A stretch of DNA of 64,000 bases from Tannerella sp. (GTDB lineage: Bacteria; Bacteroidota; Bacteroidia; Bacteroidales; Tannerellaceae): positions 1 to 64,000 of the forward strand of contig JAITVY010000063.1 in NCBI GenBank assembly GCA_031285565.1. Reading direction: 5' to 3'. The notes under the pieces are model-generated. The model made no database searches, had not been told where the DNA came from, and saw nothing but the letters and a program-made list of their open reading frames with translations. A program made the translations under genes and the position numbers. Below, piece after piece: positions 8,029-17,161 of the stretch; positions within the stretch are counted from its first letter, which is position 1, and each line of letters begins with the position of its first letter.

Positions 8029-9849
8029 ATGATGCAGTTATTGAAATATATTATTAGCTTGTGTTTTTGTATACTCGTTATTTCTGTGGTGGCACAGGAT
8101 GGCAAGCGTATTAACAAGAGTCAGGGAAACACGGTTAATTCGTCTGTCAGCAAATTATCGAAAACGCTTGAGGATAGTCGGGATGATGAAGTGCTGGCCA
8201 ACGATTATATTGATGTGGCAAAAGAACTGATCCGGACGGAAGATTATATTCGTGCAGAAGATTATTTAAAACGGGCATTGAATATTTATGTCCGGCAAAA
8301 GAACCGTCAACAAATGGCTGTTATTTCCCGTGAACTGGCAAAAGTGCTGGAAGCCCAGGGGAAAATATCCGAAGCCATTTCTACTTTTACAAAAGCTGCA
8401 GAATATGCCGATAATAAGTCAGTGAAAGAGATAAACCGGAATGATGCCAATCGTTTATCAAATCCGACAGATATTCAGAGCCAACAAGCATATGTCCAGC
8501 AGAATCTTGATATATTGAATAGTACGCAGGTTGTGAAAGAAGAGGAAAAGATGGTTGCATACCAACAAATGGGGCAGTTAAGGCGTCAGATGAATGATAA
8601 TGCCGGAGCAATCGAAGACTTTAACAATGCGCTCGAAGTGGCAAAAGATCAGCCGGAGGCTTTCAAAATAAAACAGGATATAGCCAATACATTGGTGGCA
8701 GATGCCAAATATGATGAAGCGATTGCCTTGAATGAGTCATTGGTTGCTGAAGCACAACAAACCCAGAAACCTGACTTAGCGATTTCACAAATGCAGAATC
8801 TTAGTCAGGTTTATTTTGATTCTGAGAAACCGGAGAAGGGGTTTCAGGCTTTGGAAGATGCTTACAGGCTGGCTGTTCACGAAAATCAAACCCTGACAGC
8901 CCGGAATGTATTAGAGCAGTTGATCAGCCAATATCAGCAACAGCATCAAACAAAACAAGCTATGGCGCTCTATGCCGATTTTATCGGACGATTGGATACT
9001 TTAGTGAAGAACGACAGTACGCTGGTTGATGAACAGTTTTTAGCATTACATGAAGAAAAGATCAGTCAGTTGGAGCGTGAGCGTGAATTGAAAGATGAAC
9101 TGATTGCCCGGACAAATAACTATAATTATGTATTGTTAGGATCGGTTATTTTAGCGTTACTTGCTTTGTTGTTGATTACGCGCGTACTGATGCTGAACAT
9201 GAAGAAGAGTAAGAAAATAGCACTTCAATCATTGCGACGTGAGATGAACCCTCATTTTATATTTAACAGTTTGAATAGTGTCAATCAGTTTATTGCACAG
9301 AATAAGGAGTTGGAGGCTAATAAATATTTATCATCGTATTCAAAGCTGATGCGCACAATTATGGAGCATTCGAATAAAGACTTTATTCCGTTGGCTACTG
9401 AAATTGAACAAATGGAAGAATATCTTCAATTGGAGCATCAGCGTTTCCAGGATAAGTTTACTTATACAGTTGAAGTTGATGAAGCATTGGATACAGATCA
9501 GATACTGATTCCGAATATGTTGATTCAGCCTCAATTGGAGAATGCCGTCTGGCATGGGTTGCGTTATAAAGACGGGGTAGGGCATTTACTGCTTTCTTTT
9601 ACTCTTCAGGAAAAATGGATTATCGTAATCATTGAAGATGACGGAATTGGTCTGCAACAAAGTATTCAATTAAAGACCAAGCACCAGAAAACACATCAGT
9701 CGCGCGGTATGATGAACACGAACGAACGCATTGAATTGCTGAATAGTTTGTATCATACTAAAATCAGCATAGAAATGATTGATAAAACGGGAAATGAAAG
9801 CGGGGTTAAGGTGATTTTGCGTTTTCCGTTGATGGATAAAAGAGGGTAA
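8029..9849 (+). CDS. TPR-containing sensor histidine kinase, LytS/YehU type
   Basis: Protein of 606 residues. A signal peptide (1-22) is followed by tetratricopeptide-like helices (about 55-345; EDYIRAEDYLKRALNIY, GAIEDFNNALEVA, YDEAIALNESLVAEA), a coiled coil, one membrane helix (about 366-389), and a His_kinase domain with the motif EMNPHFIFNSLNSVNQF whose His409 should be the phosphorylation site. The C-terminal ATPase shows NAVWHGLRYK (N box) and EDDGIGL (G box). It should sense a periplasmic signal through the TPR region and phosphorylate the response regulator encoded 2 nt downstream. The double ATG at 8029 leaves the start uncertain by one codon. Confidence 0.92.
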   Translation: MMQLLKYIISLCFCILVISVVAQDGKRINKSQGNTVNSSVSKLSKTLEDSRDDEVLANDYIDVAKELIRTEDYIRAEDYLKRALNIYVRQKNRQQMAVISRELAKVLEAQGKISEAISTFTKAAEYADNKSVKEINRNDANRLSNPTDIQSQQAYVQQNLDILNSTQVVKEEEKMVAYQQMGQLRRQMNDNAGAIEDFNNALEVAKDQPEAFKIKQDIANTLVADAKYDEAIALNESLVAEAQQTQKPDLAISQMQNLSQVYFDSEKPEKGFQALEDAYRLAVHENQTLTARNVLEQLISQYQQQHQTKQAMALYADFIGRLDTLVKNDSTLVDEQFLALHEEKISQLERERELKDELIARTNNYNYVLLGSVILALLALLLITRVLMLNMKKSKKIALQSLRREMNPHFIFNSLNSVNQFIAQNKELEANKYLSSYSKLMRTIMEHSNKDFIPLATEIEQMEEYLQLEHQRFQDKFTYTVEVDEALDTDQILIPNMLIQPQLENAVWHGLRYKDGVGHLLLSFTLQEKWIIVIIEDDGIGLQQSIQLKTKHQKTHQSRGMMNTNERIELLNSLYHTKISIEMIDKTGNESGVKVILRFPLMDKRG

Positions 9850-9851
9850 GC

Positions 9852-10601
9852 ATGGAAAAGATAAAAACAATAATTGTAGAAGATGAGTCGGCAGCACGGG
9901 AAGTGTTGAAAACATATGTGCAAAAATACTGCCCTCAAATTGAGCTGATAGGGGAAGCCCGGAATTGTAAGGAAGCAATAACTGTTTTGCATGAGTTGCA
10001 GCCTCAATTGGTTTTTCTTGATGTGGAAATGCCGTTTGGAAATGCTTTTGATGTATTGGAAGGGTGTAAAGATTTGTATTTCGAGACTATATTTGTGACA
10101 GCTTTTTCCGAATATTCTTTGCGTGCTTTAAACCAGAGCGCTGCTTACTATTTATTGAAACCGGTTAGTATTGAAGAACTGATTGTAGCGGTTAATAAAG
10201 TTCAGGGACATATCTATAATCATGAAATGCTGAACCGGAACAGGGTTCTGGTAGAGAATTTCAGGGAGCAACAGCCGGAAAAGCAACAGGTAATTCTTCC
10301 GACGCTTGAGGGCTTTGAAGTTGTCCGGATGGAACAGATAATGCGTTTACAGGGCAATGGAAATTTCACGGATATTTATTTCCGCAACAAAACTAAAAAG
10401 ATGGTTTGCCGCCTGTTGAAGTACTTTGATGAAATTCTGCCTTATCCTTTCATGCGTGTACACAAATCGCATATCATTAATGTACATACTGTGAAAGCAT
10501 ATCATAAAAGCTCAGGCGGTTATGTAGTGCTCGAAGATGAAACCGAGATCGAAATATCTCCCAGCTATAAAGATGATTTTCTGCGTTTGTTTAAAAGATA
10601 G
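9852..10601 (+). CDS. LytTR-family response regulator
   Basis: Protein of 249 residues. The receiver domain (about 1-120) has the acidic pair at Glu10-Asp11, the phospho-acceptor Asp57 in LVFLDVEMP, a conserved Thr in FVTAFSEYSLRAL and Lys in YYLLKPVS. The C-terminal LytTR DNA-binding domain (about 145-249) reads RMEQIMRLQGNGNFTDIYF ... YPFMRVHKSHIINVHTVKAYHKSSGGYVVLEDETEIEISPSYKDDF. It lies 2 nt after the kinase gene, so the pair is one operon. Targets are not visible. Its final AAA-AGA-TAG sits inside a 23-bp sequence repeated at 31448-31470. Confidence 0.95.
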   Translation: MEKIKTIIVEDESAAREVLKTYVQKYCPQIELIGEARNCKEAITVLHELQPQLVFLDVEMPFGNAFDVLEGCKDLYFETIFVTAFSEYSLRALNQSAAYYLLKPVSIEELIVAVNKVQGHIYNHEMLNRNRVLVENFREQQPEKQQVILPTLEGFEVVRMEQIMRLQGNGNFTDIYFRNKTKKMVCRLLKYFDEILPYPFMRVHKSHIINVHTVKAYHKSSGGYVVLEDETEIEISPSYKDDFLRLFKR

Positions 10602-10616
10602 TAAAAGCCGAATGCA
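10594..10616 (+). repeat. Partial copy of an interspersed repeat at the response-regulator stop codon
   Basis: These 23 bases are identical to 31448-31470, the left part of a longer imperfect palindrome. The stop codon TAG (10599-10601) is inside the repeat. The right half of the element is missing here. Confidence 0.75.
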
Positions 10617-10635
10617 GAAATAAAGATAGTAATGT

Positions 10636-11703
10636 TCAGGGTTTGATCATCAATTTCGTTTTGAATTCGTTTTCTACATTCAGCAATTCTTTTTCGGCAG
10701 CATGACGTTTCTGGCGCCCATCTTCCTGAATCTTCAATACATCTTCGATTGTTGCAAATAAATCGGTATTTACTTTTTTCAGCGTATCGATATCGACTAT
10801 GCTTCGTTCGTTTTCGATCGCAATTTTGGTGCTAGAACTGCGTAGCATTTCGCTGTTGCGTTGCAACATCTTGTTTGTGGCATCATTAACGGCTTTTTGC
10901 GCTTCCAATGCCTGCTGTGAATGCACAAGTCCGAGGGCCAATACCATTTGATTACGCCATAACGGAAGTGTATTCACAATGCTTGACTGGATTTTATCCA
11001 TCAGCATTGAACTGTTGTTTTGCACTAATCGTATTTGTGGAGCTAATTGCAGGGAAATCATACGGCTTAATTTTAAGTCATGCAGCTTTTTATCGAACTG
11101 ATTGATTTGTTGTTCCATGTCCCGGCATTGTTGTGTTAGCCGGGGATCATCTGCTTGCTCTGCTTCGGCTTTCAGTTGAGGCAGAACAGTATCCTGTGTC
11201 TCTTTTATCTTTTCTTCACCGGCATAGATATATAAAGAAATATCCCGGTAGTATTGCTCATTTTGTTCGTAAAGCCGGTCAAACAGATGGATATCTTTAA
11301 GCAATGTCTGATAATGTCTTTCGAGTTGCCGTTCAACCTGTACAACATTTGTTTCTATCCTGGAATATTGTGATTTGATATAGATTAGTTTTTTCTTCAG
11401 ACTCATCAGAAAGCCCCAGAATCCTCCCGGTTTGCTAATTGATTTGTCGAATGTTTTCAGGTCGCTGACTAACCCGGAAAGCGTTTCACCAACAGAGCCC
11501 AGATCTTTATTGCGGATTTGTGTTAATACCGTTTCTGAGAATGCCACCATTCTGGATTGGGTTGCTGCCCCATATTGAATGATGTTGCTTTTATTATTAA
11601 GATCTATTTTAGCTTTGTATTGTTCAACGGTTTGTTTTTCTTCGGGTGTCAAAACGACTGTTTCAGAAGTTTCTTTTGATATCAATTGTTCGTTTGTATC
11701 CAT
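10636..11703 (-). CDS. TelA/KlaA-like protein (toxic-anion resistance family)
   Basis: Protein of 355 residues, cytosolic, almost entirely helical. It matches the TelA pattern: a KSNIIQYGAATQSRMVAFSETVLTQIRNKDLGSVGETLSGLV segment, then long coiled coils with KLSRMISLQLAPQIRLVQNNSSMLMDKIQSSIVNTLPLWRNQMVLALGL, which is the typical conserved core, and a C-terminal helix. TelA family members are linked to tellurite and other stress resistance in Ter systems, with no known enzymatic activity. It is 55 nt downstream of the P-loop ATPase gene and probably in the same operon with TerB_C proteins upstream. Family assignment is firm; role is inferred from the company it keeps. Confidence 0.88.
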   Translation of the reverse strand: MDTNEQLISKETSETVVLTPEEKQTVEQYKAKIDLNNKSNIIQYGAATQSRMVAFSETVLTQIRNKDLGSVGETLSGLVSDLKTFDKSISKPGGFWGFLMSLKKKLIYIKSQYSRIETNVVQVERQLERHYQTLLKDIHLFDRLYEQNEQYYRDISLYIYAGEEKIKETQDTVLPQLKAEAEQADDPRLTQQCRDMEQQINQFDKKLHDLKLSRMISLQLAPQIRLVQNNSSMLMDKIQSSIVNTLPLWRNQMVLALGLVHSQQALEAQKAVNDATNKMLQRNSEMLRSSSTKIAIENERSIVDIDTLKKVNTDLFATIEDVLKIQEDGRQKRHAAEKELLNVENEFKTKLMIKP

Positions 11704-11758
11704 AATTTATATCTTCTTTTTTATTGAACGTAAGTATAATTTGCGTCTTTTCATGTTT

Positions 11759-13813
11759 TTAATTAATTAATCCTCTGTTTCTCAGGCTTTGCATATAGGC
11801 TTCGGCTTCGGCCTCGATATCCAGCATATCTGTTTGAAAAATATTCTTTAATTCCTGTTCGAAAGCCTGATGGGTCATTGTAATCGCTTCTGCAATATGG
11901 TTCAGGGAATTATTTACTTCCTCTGAATTCATTTCCGAAATCTCAATCGTGTAATATTGTTTTAACAATTTGGTAACCGTGTCTGCATGACGCATCGTGA
12001 AAGTTTCGCCGGCTTGCTGATCTTTTTCCTGAATGATCAGGGCAATTTTACTCATCCGGTTTAACAAGGTTTTTATTCCCTGATTTCCGATTAGTTTTTC
12101 CCAGTATTTTAATTCGGCTGAAAGTGTTTTGCGTTCGAGGATATCGATTTGCGCTTCCAACAGGTTGATTAATGGTTTTACCTGGTTATTCGGGATGAAT
12201 TCGATATGCTGGGTTTCATTATCGAGTTTAATGTGCAGTACGCTATGTTGTGGACCTTGCGTATATTTCATTTCGTTAATACGGCTATAAGGAAATGAGG
12301 TGTCTTTTTGCCTTTTATCAATAAAAAGCAGTCTTTTTTCGGTTGCAATCAGCATACCGGCTTCGTTTTTGAATGAACCGGTCAATGCTTTTAAAACATT
12401 TTCATCATCTAATAATGTGGCTGATAATTCATCTAAGACCTCCGGTGGCAGAATTATATTTTTGCACTGCTTTTCGATCTCTTTCTTTCTCTTTAACCGC
12501 CGTTCTTCTTCGGTTTCTATTTCAATTTCCGGTTCTAACGATTCTCGTTCGTCTTTAATCTGGATATCTGCAATCAGTTTCTTTTTATCTGCATCCGGAT
12601 TTTGACGAAGAATATTCAGGATATTCAGGAAGTCACGGATTACTTCGCGTGGAGTCAGAAACTCCGAAGCGCCGGGTTTGTTGTACATTTCTTCCATAAA
12701 ATGATGGATATCTTTGTACGAAAAGTCCAGTTGCACATTGTAGTTAAAATCAAATATCTCTTTCAGGTTTTTGAGTAAAATAAATATTTCGTCATGGCTA
12801 AGCGGCATCAGGCGGATGACAGGTTGTGCATAATCGCGAAGTTGTGCTGTTTCAAATTTATTCACCTGTAAACGCGTTTTTAAGGCATCGTAGCTGTAAA
12901 ACCCTTTTTTCGGATCTTCCAGTACATCGGTTGTGCCTGCTACATTTATGAATAAGTGTTCGACTTTTCCCTGGAAGCAGTCGTTATATATACTCATCAT
13001 CTTCTCGTAATTCTTCTGCCGCATACCGGGATTCTGAATCTTATATAAGTTAATAGCTTCATCAAGATTGATTATCAATCCACTGTAACCAATACTTACA
13101 AATAAGCGGCAAAAGTTTTTGAGCATCTCGTAATAGTTACGGTCATTTACGATATCGCTTACATTCAAATCTTTGCGTGCTTCGGTTTTGGTGGTATATT
13201 CTCCTTTTAACCAGCGTAAAGCATTCTTCTTTAAGATATCGTCCTGCCGGATAAAACCTTCGTAATATTTTACGATAGCGATACCGAAATCAAAGGCGCC
13301 TACATCGGTTATGTCATTAACCGTTTGCATAATGCCGCGTTCTATTAAATCGAAATACTGCGGATTGCGAATTTCTGTCAGTGCTATTTTATGATCGCCG
13401 GCTGTTTGCATGATGACTTTTTCGATCCATTTTTCCAGCAAGATATGGATGGCTCCTCCCTCGGGTTTGGTTTGAATCGCGATGTTATTCATCAATGAAG
13501 CATACAGAGCCTGTGCTTTACCATCGTTTGAATATAAACGGGTATGAGGAGTGAAGTCTGTATTTGTAACAACGAACTTTTGTTTTAATGCAACCGTATC
13601 CAGTAAATGCAGCATAAATGATTTACCGGAGCCGAAATCGCCGATCCAGAATTTCATCATGCTATGTCCGTTTTTTATTTCTTCCAGTGCCTGAATAAGC
13701 ATAGTGACTTCGTTTGAACGTCCGACTGTTATATGCTGCACTCCAATCTTAGGTACTACGCCTCCGATCAGAGAATTAATGACGGCAGTTGCTTCTTTGG
13801 GTTTTATATTCAT
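11759..13813 (-). CDS. P-loop ATPase (DUF2791/BREX-like ATP-binding) with C-terminal PH-like domain
   Basis: Protein of 684 residues. Walker A is GDFGSGKS (58-65) after HITVGRSNEV, and Walker B is LIINLDE (246-252), the arrangement of the DUF2791 ATPases found in Ter-associated and BREX-like systems. Residues about 465-565 (LKALTGSFKNEAGMLIATEKRLLFIDKRQKD ... NEMKYTQG) look like a bacterial PH domain of the YokE type (bPH_3), so this is an ATPase-PH fusion. The remaining C-terminus is helical. Located between telA-like and TerB_C genes. Likely acts on membranes or nucleic acid in an energy-dependent response; that is inference. No helicase or nuclease partner is seen in the window. Confidence 0.8.
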   Translation of the reverse strand: MNIKPKEATAVINSLIGGVVPKIGVQHITVGRSNEVTMLIQALEEIKNGHSMMKFWIGDFGSGKSFMLHLLDTVALKQKFVVTNTDFTPHTRLYSNDGKAQALYASLMNNIAIQTKPEGGAIHILLEKWIEKVIMQTAGDHKIALTEIRNPQYFDLIERGIMQTVNDITDVGAFDFGIAIVKYYEGFIRQDDILKKNALRWLKGEYTTKTEARKDLNVSDIVNDRNYYEMLKNFCRLFVSIGYSGLIINLDEAINLYKIQNPGMRQKNYEKMMSIYNDCFQGKVEHLFINVAGTTDVLEDPKKGFYSYDALKTRLQVNKFETAQLRDYAQPVIRLMPLSHDEIFILLKNLKEIFDFNYNVQLDFSYKDIHHFMEEMYNKPGASEFLTPREVIRDFLNILNILRQNPDADKKKLIADIQIKDERESLEPEIEIETEEERRLKRKKEIEKQCKNIILPPEVLDELSATLLDDENVLKALTGSFKNEAGMLIATEKRLLFIDKRQKDTSFPYSRINEMKYTQGPQHSVLHIKLDNETQHIEFIPNNQVKPLINLLEAQIDILERKTLSAELKYWEKLIGNQGIKTLLNRMSKIALIIQEKDQQAGETFTMRHADTVTKLLKQYYTIEISEMNSEEVNNSLNHIAEAITMTHQAFEQELKNIFQTDMLDIEAEAEAYMQSLRNRGLIN

Positions 13814-13819
13814 TATTTT

Positions 13820-13893
13820 AGTAGTTGGTAGCCAGTAGTTGGTAGTTAGTAGATTTTAAAACTTTTTCTACTGACTCCTATCTACCAACTACT
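13820..13893. repeat. GTAGTTGGTAG phrase repeat with direct and inverted copies
   Basis: AGTAGTTGGTAG occurs at 13820-13831 and 13834-13845 and its reverse complement at 13882-13893, so the region between the ATPase and TerB_C genes can fold as a hairpin. The last copy is inside the TerB_C reading frame and supplies its final codons (VVGR) just before the stop. Relatives occur at 7920-7957 and 38391-38420. Confidence 0.75.
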
Positions 13894-15092
13894 CGAGTAT
13901 AATATTCTTCATTTAATATATATTCTTCTCCATCTTCTTCGATTAACAGATCATCGAGTATTTCGTAAAATTGATCATTGATACTTTCTATAAACTGATC
14001 TTTAAATAATCCTTTTGATTGAGCAAAGATATGAACTTCCTGTTGATTAAGGCGAAACGTATTCGCAGTAAATAGATCGAATAGTTCTTTTTGATTATCT
14101 CCGGCAACTTCTTGTTGATTTTCTACAATTGTGTTTGTTTCAGAAATTTCCGATACTATTTTGTCATCCAGATAGGTGCTTAGCAATTGAGCAACTTTTG
14201 TCTGTTTTTCTTTTGCTTCCTGTATGGAACTAATATTCAAACTTATTTTTTTTCGTACAGGAAGGCATAATACATTTATTTCTTCCAGTGCTTCTTCCAG
14301 CTTATTATCTTTTTGTAGTCGATTGCAAATGGCATCAAACTTATTTTTTTGTTCTTTACTACTAAACAATCTGGATTCATTTCGTGTGCTGATCTGTTTA
14401 TGTTTGAATGTATCCGAAGCACTTTTTACGTTCAAATAATGTAAATAAAACTTCAGTGATATTTCTTTATGATGCTGGACCATAAAGAGGTAACTTTTAT
14501 AGTAAATATTTCGTATATCCATCAGCCTGCTCCGTTTGTTTAATGATGCCAACCGGATGACTTTTCCATAAAAATCGTCCGGTTGATTTATATCGAAAGC
14601 CTGCGTAAGTTTGTCAAATTTCCTTTTCCAGCGTTGATTATCATGTGTGAATAATTGTTCTTCGTTTTCATCGGTTAAAGGAGGTATATATTGGGTGAGT
14701 TCTTCAATTAGAGCAATATCGTCAGCTATGAAATTTTCCTGAAATGTCGATATTTGATTCATAGAGTCCGGCCGAAAGTCATACTTGTTTCTAATCAGAT
14801 AAATACAATATTGCATTAATTGTCTGTTTAGTCCGGGGCCTATTCGTCTGTAAACCGGTATTTCGCGATAAACATGTATATAAAACCGAATCGTTTCTTC
14901 AATACATATGTCTAATGAAAAATGTTCTTTTATAAGAGGCAACTGTTTGTTCAGTAGTTTGCATTCTTCTTTATTTAATCCGAACAGGTCTTTATATTTA
15001 CGATTCGGATGTTCTTTCAATGGGAAGGAAAAAAGCCATTTGAGAAAATAGAAAAAGAGAATTAAAATGAAAATTACCAAAACGACATTCAT
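13878..15092 (-). CDS. Membrane-anchored TerB_C-domain protein (paralogue 1)
   Basis: Protein of 404 residues from ATG 15092 (NVVLVIFILILFFYFLKW forms a membrane helix at the N-terminus). The middle part contains LKFYLHYLNVKSASDTFKHK, and the C-terminal 120 residues (KKISLNISSIQEAKEKQTKVAQLL ... LFDLFTANTFRLNQQEVHIFAQSKGLFKDQFIESINDQFYEILDDLLIEED) match the TerB C-terminal domain of tellurite-resistance-associated proteins. Other starts are ATG 15137 and TTG 15146; I prefer 15092 because a promoter-like pair lies between (15116-15147) and the helix then starts the protein, as in paralogue 2. The last four residues come from the repeat at 13882-13893. Confidence 0.75.
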   Translation of the reverse strand: MNVVLVIFILILFFYFLKWLFSFPLKEHPNRKYKDLFGLNKEECKLLNKQLPLIKEHFSLDICIEETIRFYIHVYREIPVYRRIGPGLNRQLMQYCIYLIRNKYDFRPDSMNQISTFQENFIADDIALIEELTQYIPPLTDENEEQLFTHDNQRWKRKFDKLTQAFDINQPDDFYGKVIRLASLNKRSRLMDIRNIYYKSYLFMVQHHKEISLKFYLHYLNVKSASDTFKHKQISTRNESRLFSSKEQKNKFDAICNRLQKDNKLEEALEEINVLCLPVRKKISLNISSIQEAKEKQTKVAQLLSTYLDDKIVSEISETNTIVENQQEVAGDNQKELFDLFTANTFRLNQQEVHIFAQSKGLFKDQFIESINDQFYEILDDLLIEEDGEEYILNEEYYTRVVGR

Positions 15093-15115
15093 AATCGGCA
15101 CTTTACTATAAGATG

Positions 15116-15147
15116 CAAAGATCGAAAAAACTACCATAAAAAACAAC
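15116..15147 (-). promoter_or_regulatory. Possible promoter of the TerB_C/ATPase/TelA operon
   Basis: On the minus strand GATCTTTG (15116-15123) differs from TAnnTTTG at one position and is preceded by GTTG (15144-15147) at a spacing of 20 nt. Start codon ATG 15092 follows 24 nt later. The -33-like box touches the 56-bp repeat copy at 15146-15201. Confidence 0.4.
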
Positions 15148-15201
15148 GTTTTAAGTAGCGAGGGCAGAAACCGAACTTGTTCGGGTTATGTCGAGTCATG
15201 A
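15146..15201 (+). repeat. 56-bp interspersed repeat, copy A
   Basis: 48 of 56 positions match the reverse complement of 38198-38253, and all eight differences are transitions. It contains the palindrome CCGAACTTGTTCGG, where the other copy has CCAAACTTGTTTGG. It sits 79 nt upstream of the lipoprotein gene at 15281, in the same orientation. Confidence 0.8.
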
Positions 15202-15280
15202 TTTTTTTTATATTTTTATGCAGCAATATGTGAGTCAAATGCATCTTATATAATAAACACCTCTACATAACCTTGTAATT

Positions 15281-15688
15281 ATGAACCTGAAAAAGATCAC
15301 AGGAATAGCCTTGTTTTTATTTGCATGTATCTGTTGTTTTTCTTCATGCAATGACGACGATGAAAAAGACAAGGGATATAAGGCTGAAATAGATTTGTCG
15401 GTTTGCGGACAGAAAAATCCCGCCTGGCTTCAACATGAGGTTGATAAGAAAACTAAAAATATGGAAGAGTTTACAGAAGTTCGTATTTATTCTTTATCAA
15501 CAGAATCCGAGGAATATATTGCTTTCCATACACAACTAATGTATAGTTCTCTATATCCGTATTCTATCCGATTTTATCTTTGCTCCGGCGAAGAAATAGC
15601 CCATGATAGCGAAGTGCATAAAACCTTGTATGAAGCTTTTATACAGAATGAATTTAAACAGCTCTGGTATTTTGTAAGTGGATTATGA
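15281..15688 (+). CDS. Small lipoprotein of unknown function
   Basis: Protein of 135 residues. The signal peptide MNLKKITGIALFLFACICCF leads to the lipobox cysteine in SSCNDDDEKDKG, where the acidic residues after the cysteine are common in Bacteroidetes surface lipoproteins. The mature part (about 110 residues) has two cysteines, VCGQKNPAW and YLCSGEEIAHD, and a helix-strand mix. I do not recognise a family. It is inserted on the plus strand between two minus-strand TerB_C paralogues, which suggests either an insertion or a linked function. Its leader carries the 56-bp repeat that also precedes the PUL2 susC. Confidence 0.75.
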   Translation: MNLKKITGIALFLFACICCFSSCNDDDEKDKGYKAEIDLSVCGQKNPAWLQHEVDKKTKNMEEFTEVRIYSLSTESEEYIAFHTQLMYSSLYPYSIRFYLCSGEEIAHDSEVHKTLYEAFIQNEFKQLWYFVSGL

Positions 15689-15812
15689 TGAAGGTGATGG
15701 ACGACTTCTCACATTTTGACATAATAAAACCACGCTTTCCGGTCATTATCCGGAATAGTGTTTCTTGAAACGGTTACGGCATTTTTCATACGATAGTTAT
15801 TGTTTATATCTG

Positions 15813-17042
15813 CTATTTATTCATGATCTGTTCAATATATTCCCGGTTTAAGGTAAAACAGTCTTCATCTTCTTCAATCAGTAAATCATCAAGTGTTTCG
15901 TAATATTGTTCATTAATACTTTCGATAAAGGATTCGGTAAACAGACCTTTTGATTGTGCAAATTCGTTCACATTTTCCATACTCAGACGGAATGCATTTG
16001 AACGGAATAGATTAAACAGTTCTTCCTGATTTGAGTCTGTATTATCCGGTGTAATATGAGCAGATGGTAAAGTTGAGGATGTGCCATTTTCTATATCTTC
16101 TTCATTTAGATATTCACCCAAAAGTTCGGCTACTTCTTTCTGTTTTACTTTTGCATCTTGTATAGATGAAATATTTAATTTAATCTTTTTTCGTGGAGGC
16201 GGTAACGGTTCGGGTTTCAGATCATCCGGAAATGTTGTGTGCATGAATACATCCAGTTGTGCAAATGCATTATCCAGATCAGCATCTTGTTTCAACTGCT
16301 CACAAATATTGTTGAACGCCTGCACTTCGGCCTGATTTCCAAAATAGAACCGGTATTTGCTATATGTATCAGATTTACTTTTGACCGAAAGATAATGTAG
16401 GTATAATTTTAGTGTGTATGATGTTGTTTTCGGAGTTTGTTGTTGACATGCTAAATGACAGTGTCCCCGATAATAAAGTGTTCGTACATGTTGAATATTG
16501 ATATCTGTATTTAGGTCGGCAAAATGGCAGATCTCATGATAATATTTTTCTGTGTTATTGGTCAATAAATAAAAATATGGAACTTTTCCAGCTCTACTTT
16601 TATCAATTTTGAATAAAAGACTTTCTTCTTCGTTATTTAATTTTCGTTTTGCATAATATGTATATGTTGTTTTAAAATAGGAGGTTAACTCACTTGAGCG
16701 TCGACTTATTTCTTTTTTATCATTTTTATGGTCGAGAAAACAATATTGTTGATTTGTCCAATACATACAATGATATATCAAACTTTCGTTGAGCGTTTCA
16801 TCCCATATATCTTGTCTTATTCTATTCTCGTAAAAATAATTAAAAACCGGCTTTGCTTCTTCCACAAGAAAATCAATAGATTGAAAATGTTTTTCAAGAA
16901 TGGGGGTGTAGGGTTCAAATCTCTGGTTGAATTTCTCTACTTCTTTTCTCTTTTGTCTTTCTGATTTTTCATAACCCTTATATTCTGACAATATAAATAT
17001 TATAAAAGGCAGATATAAAAGAACCAGAAGAATGACCCACAT
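15813..17042 (-). CDS. Membrane-anchored TerB_C-domain protein (paralogue 2)
   Basis: Protein of 409 residues from ATG 17042; a TTG at 17063 would add seven residues. The N-terminus WVILLVLLYLPFIIFILSEY is a membrane helix, followed by a charged stretch and helical middle with LKLYLHYLSVKSKSDTY. The C-terminal domain (KKIKLNISSIQDAKVKQKEVAELLGEYL ... LFNLFRSNAFRLSMENVNEFAQSKGLFTESFIESINEQYYETLDDLLIEED) is closely similar to that of the neighbour at 13878-15092. A duplication followed by divergence is likely, since the middle regions differ much more than the ends. Role presumably in the same Ter-like complex as the ATPase; the TerB_C domain's molecular activity is not known to me. Confidence 0.75.
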   Translation of the reverse strand: MWVILLVLLYLPFIIFILSEYKGYEKSERQKRKEVEKFNQRFEPYTPILEKHFQSIDFLVEEAKPVFNYFYENRIRQDIWDETLNESLIYHCMYWTNQQYCFLDHKNDKKEISRRSSELTSYFKTTYTYYAKRKLNNEEESLLFKIDKSRAGKVPYFYLLTNNTEKYYHEICHFADLNTDINIQHVRTLYYRGHCHLACQQQTPKTTSYTLKLYLHYLSVKSKSDTYSKYRFYFGNQAEVQAFNNICEQLKQDADLDNAFAQLDVFMHTTFPDDLKPEPLPPPRKKIKLNISSIQDAKVKQKEVAELLGEYLNEEDIENGTSSTLPSAHITPDNTDSNQEELFNLFRSNAFRLSMENVNEFAQSKGLFTESFIESINEQYYETLDDLLIEEDEDCFTLNREYIEQIMNK

Positions 17043-17161
17043 ACTATTTTTGTTTTGTCGCAAATATCGGAGAAACGGCTGGAAAATCCAATTTATGAAA
17101 TGATAATTATTTGTTTAAACGATTAAACGGAGAATCAGGATTAATATAACATTAGCGTATT

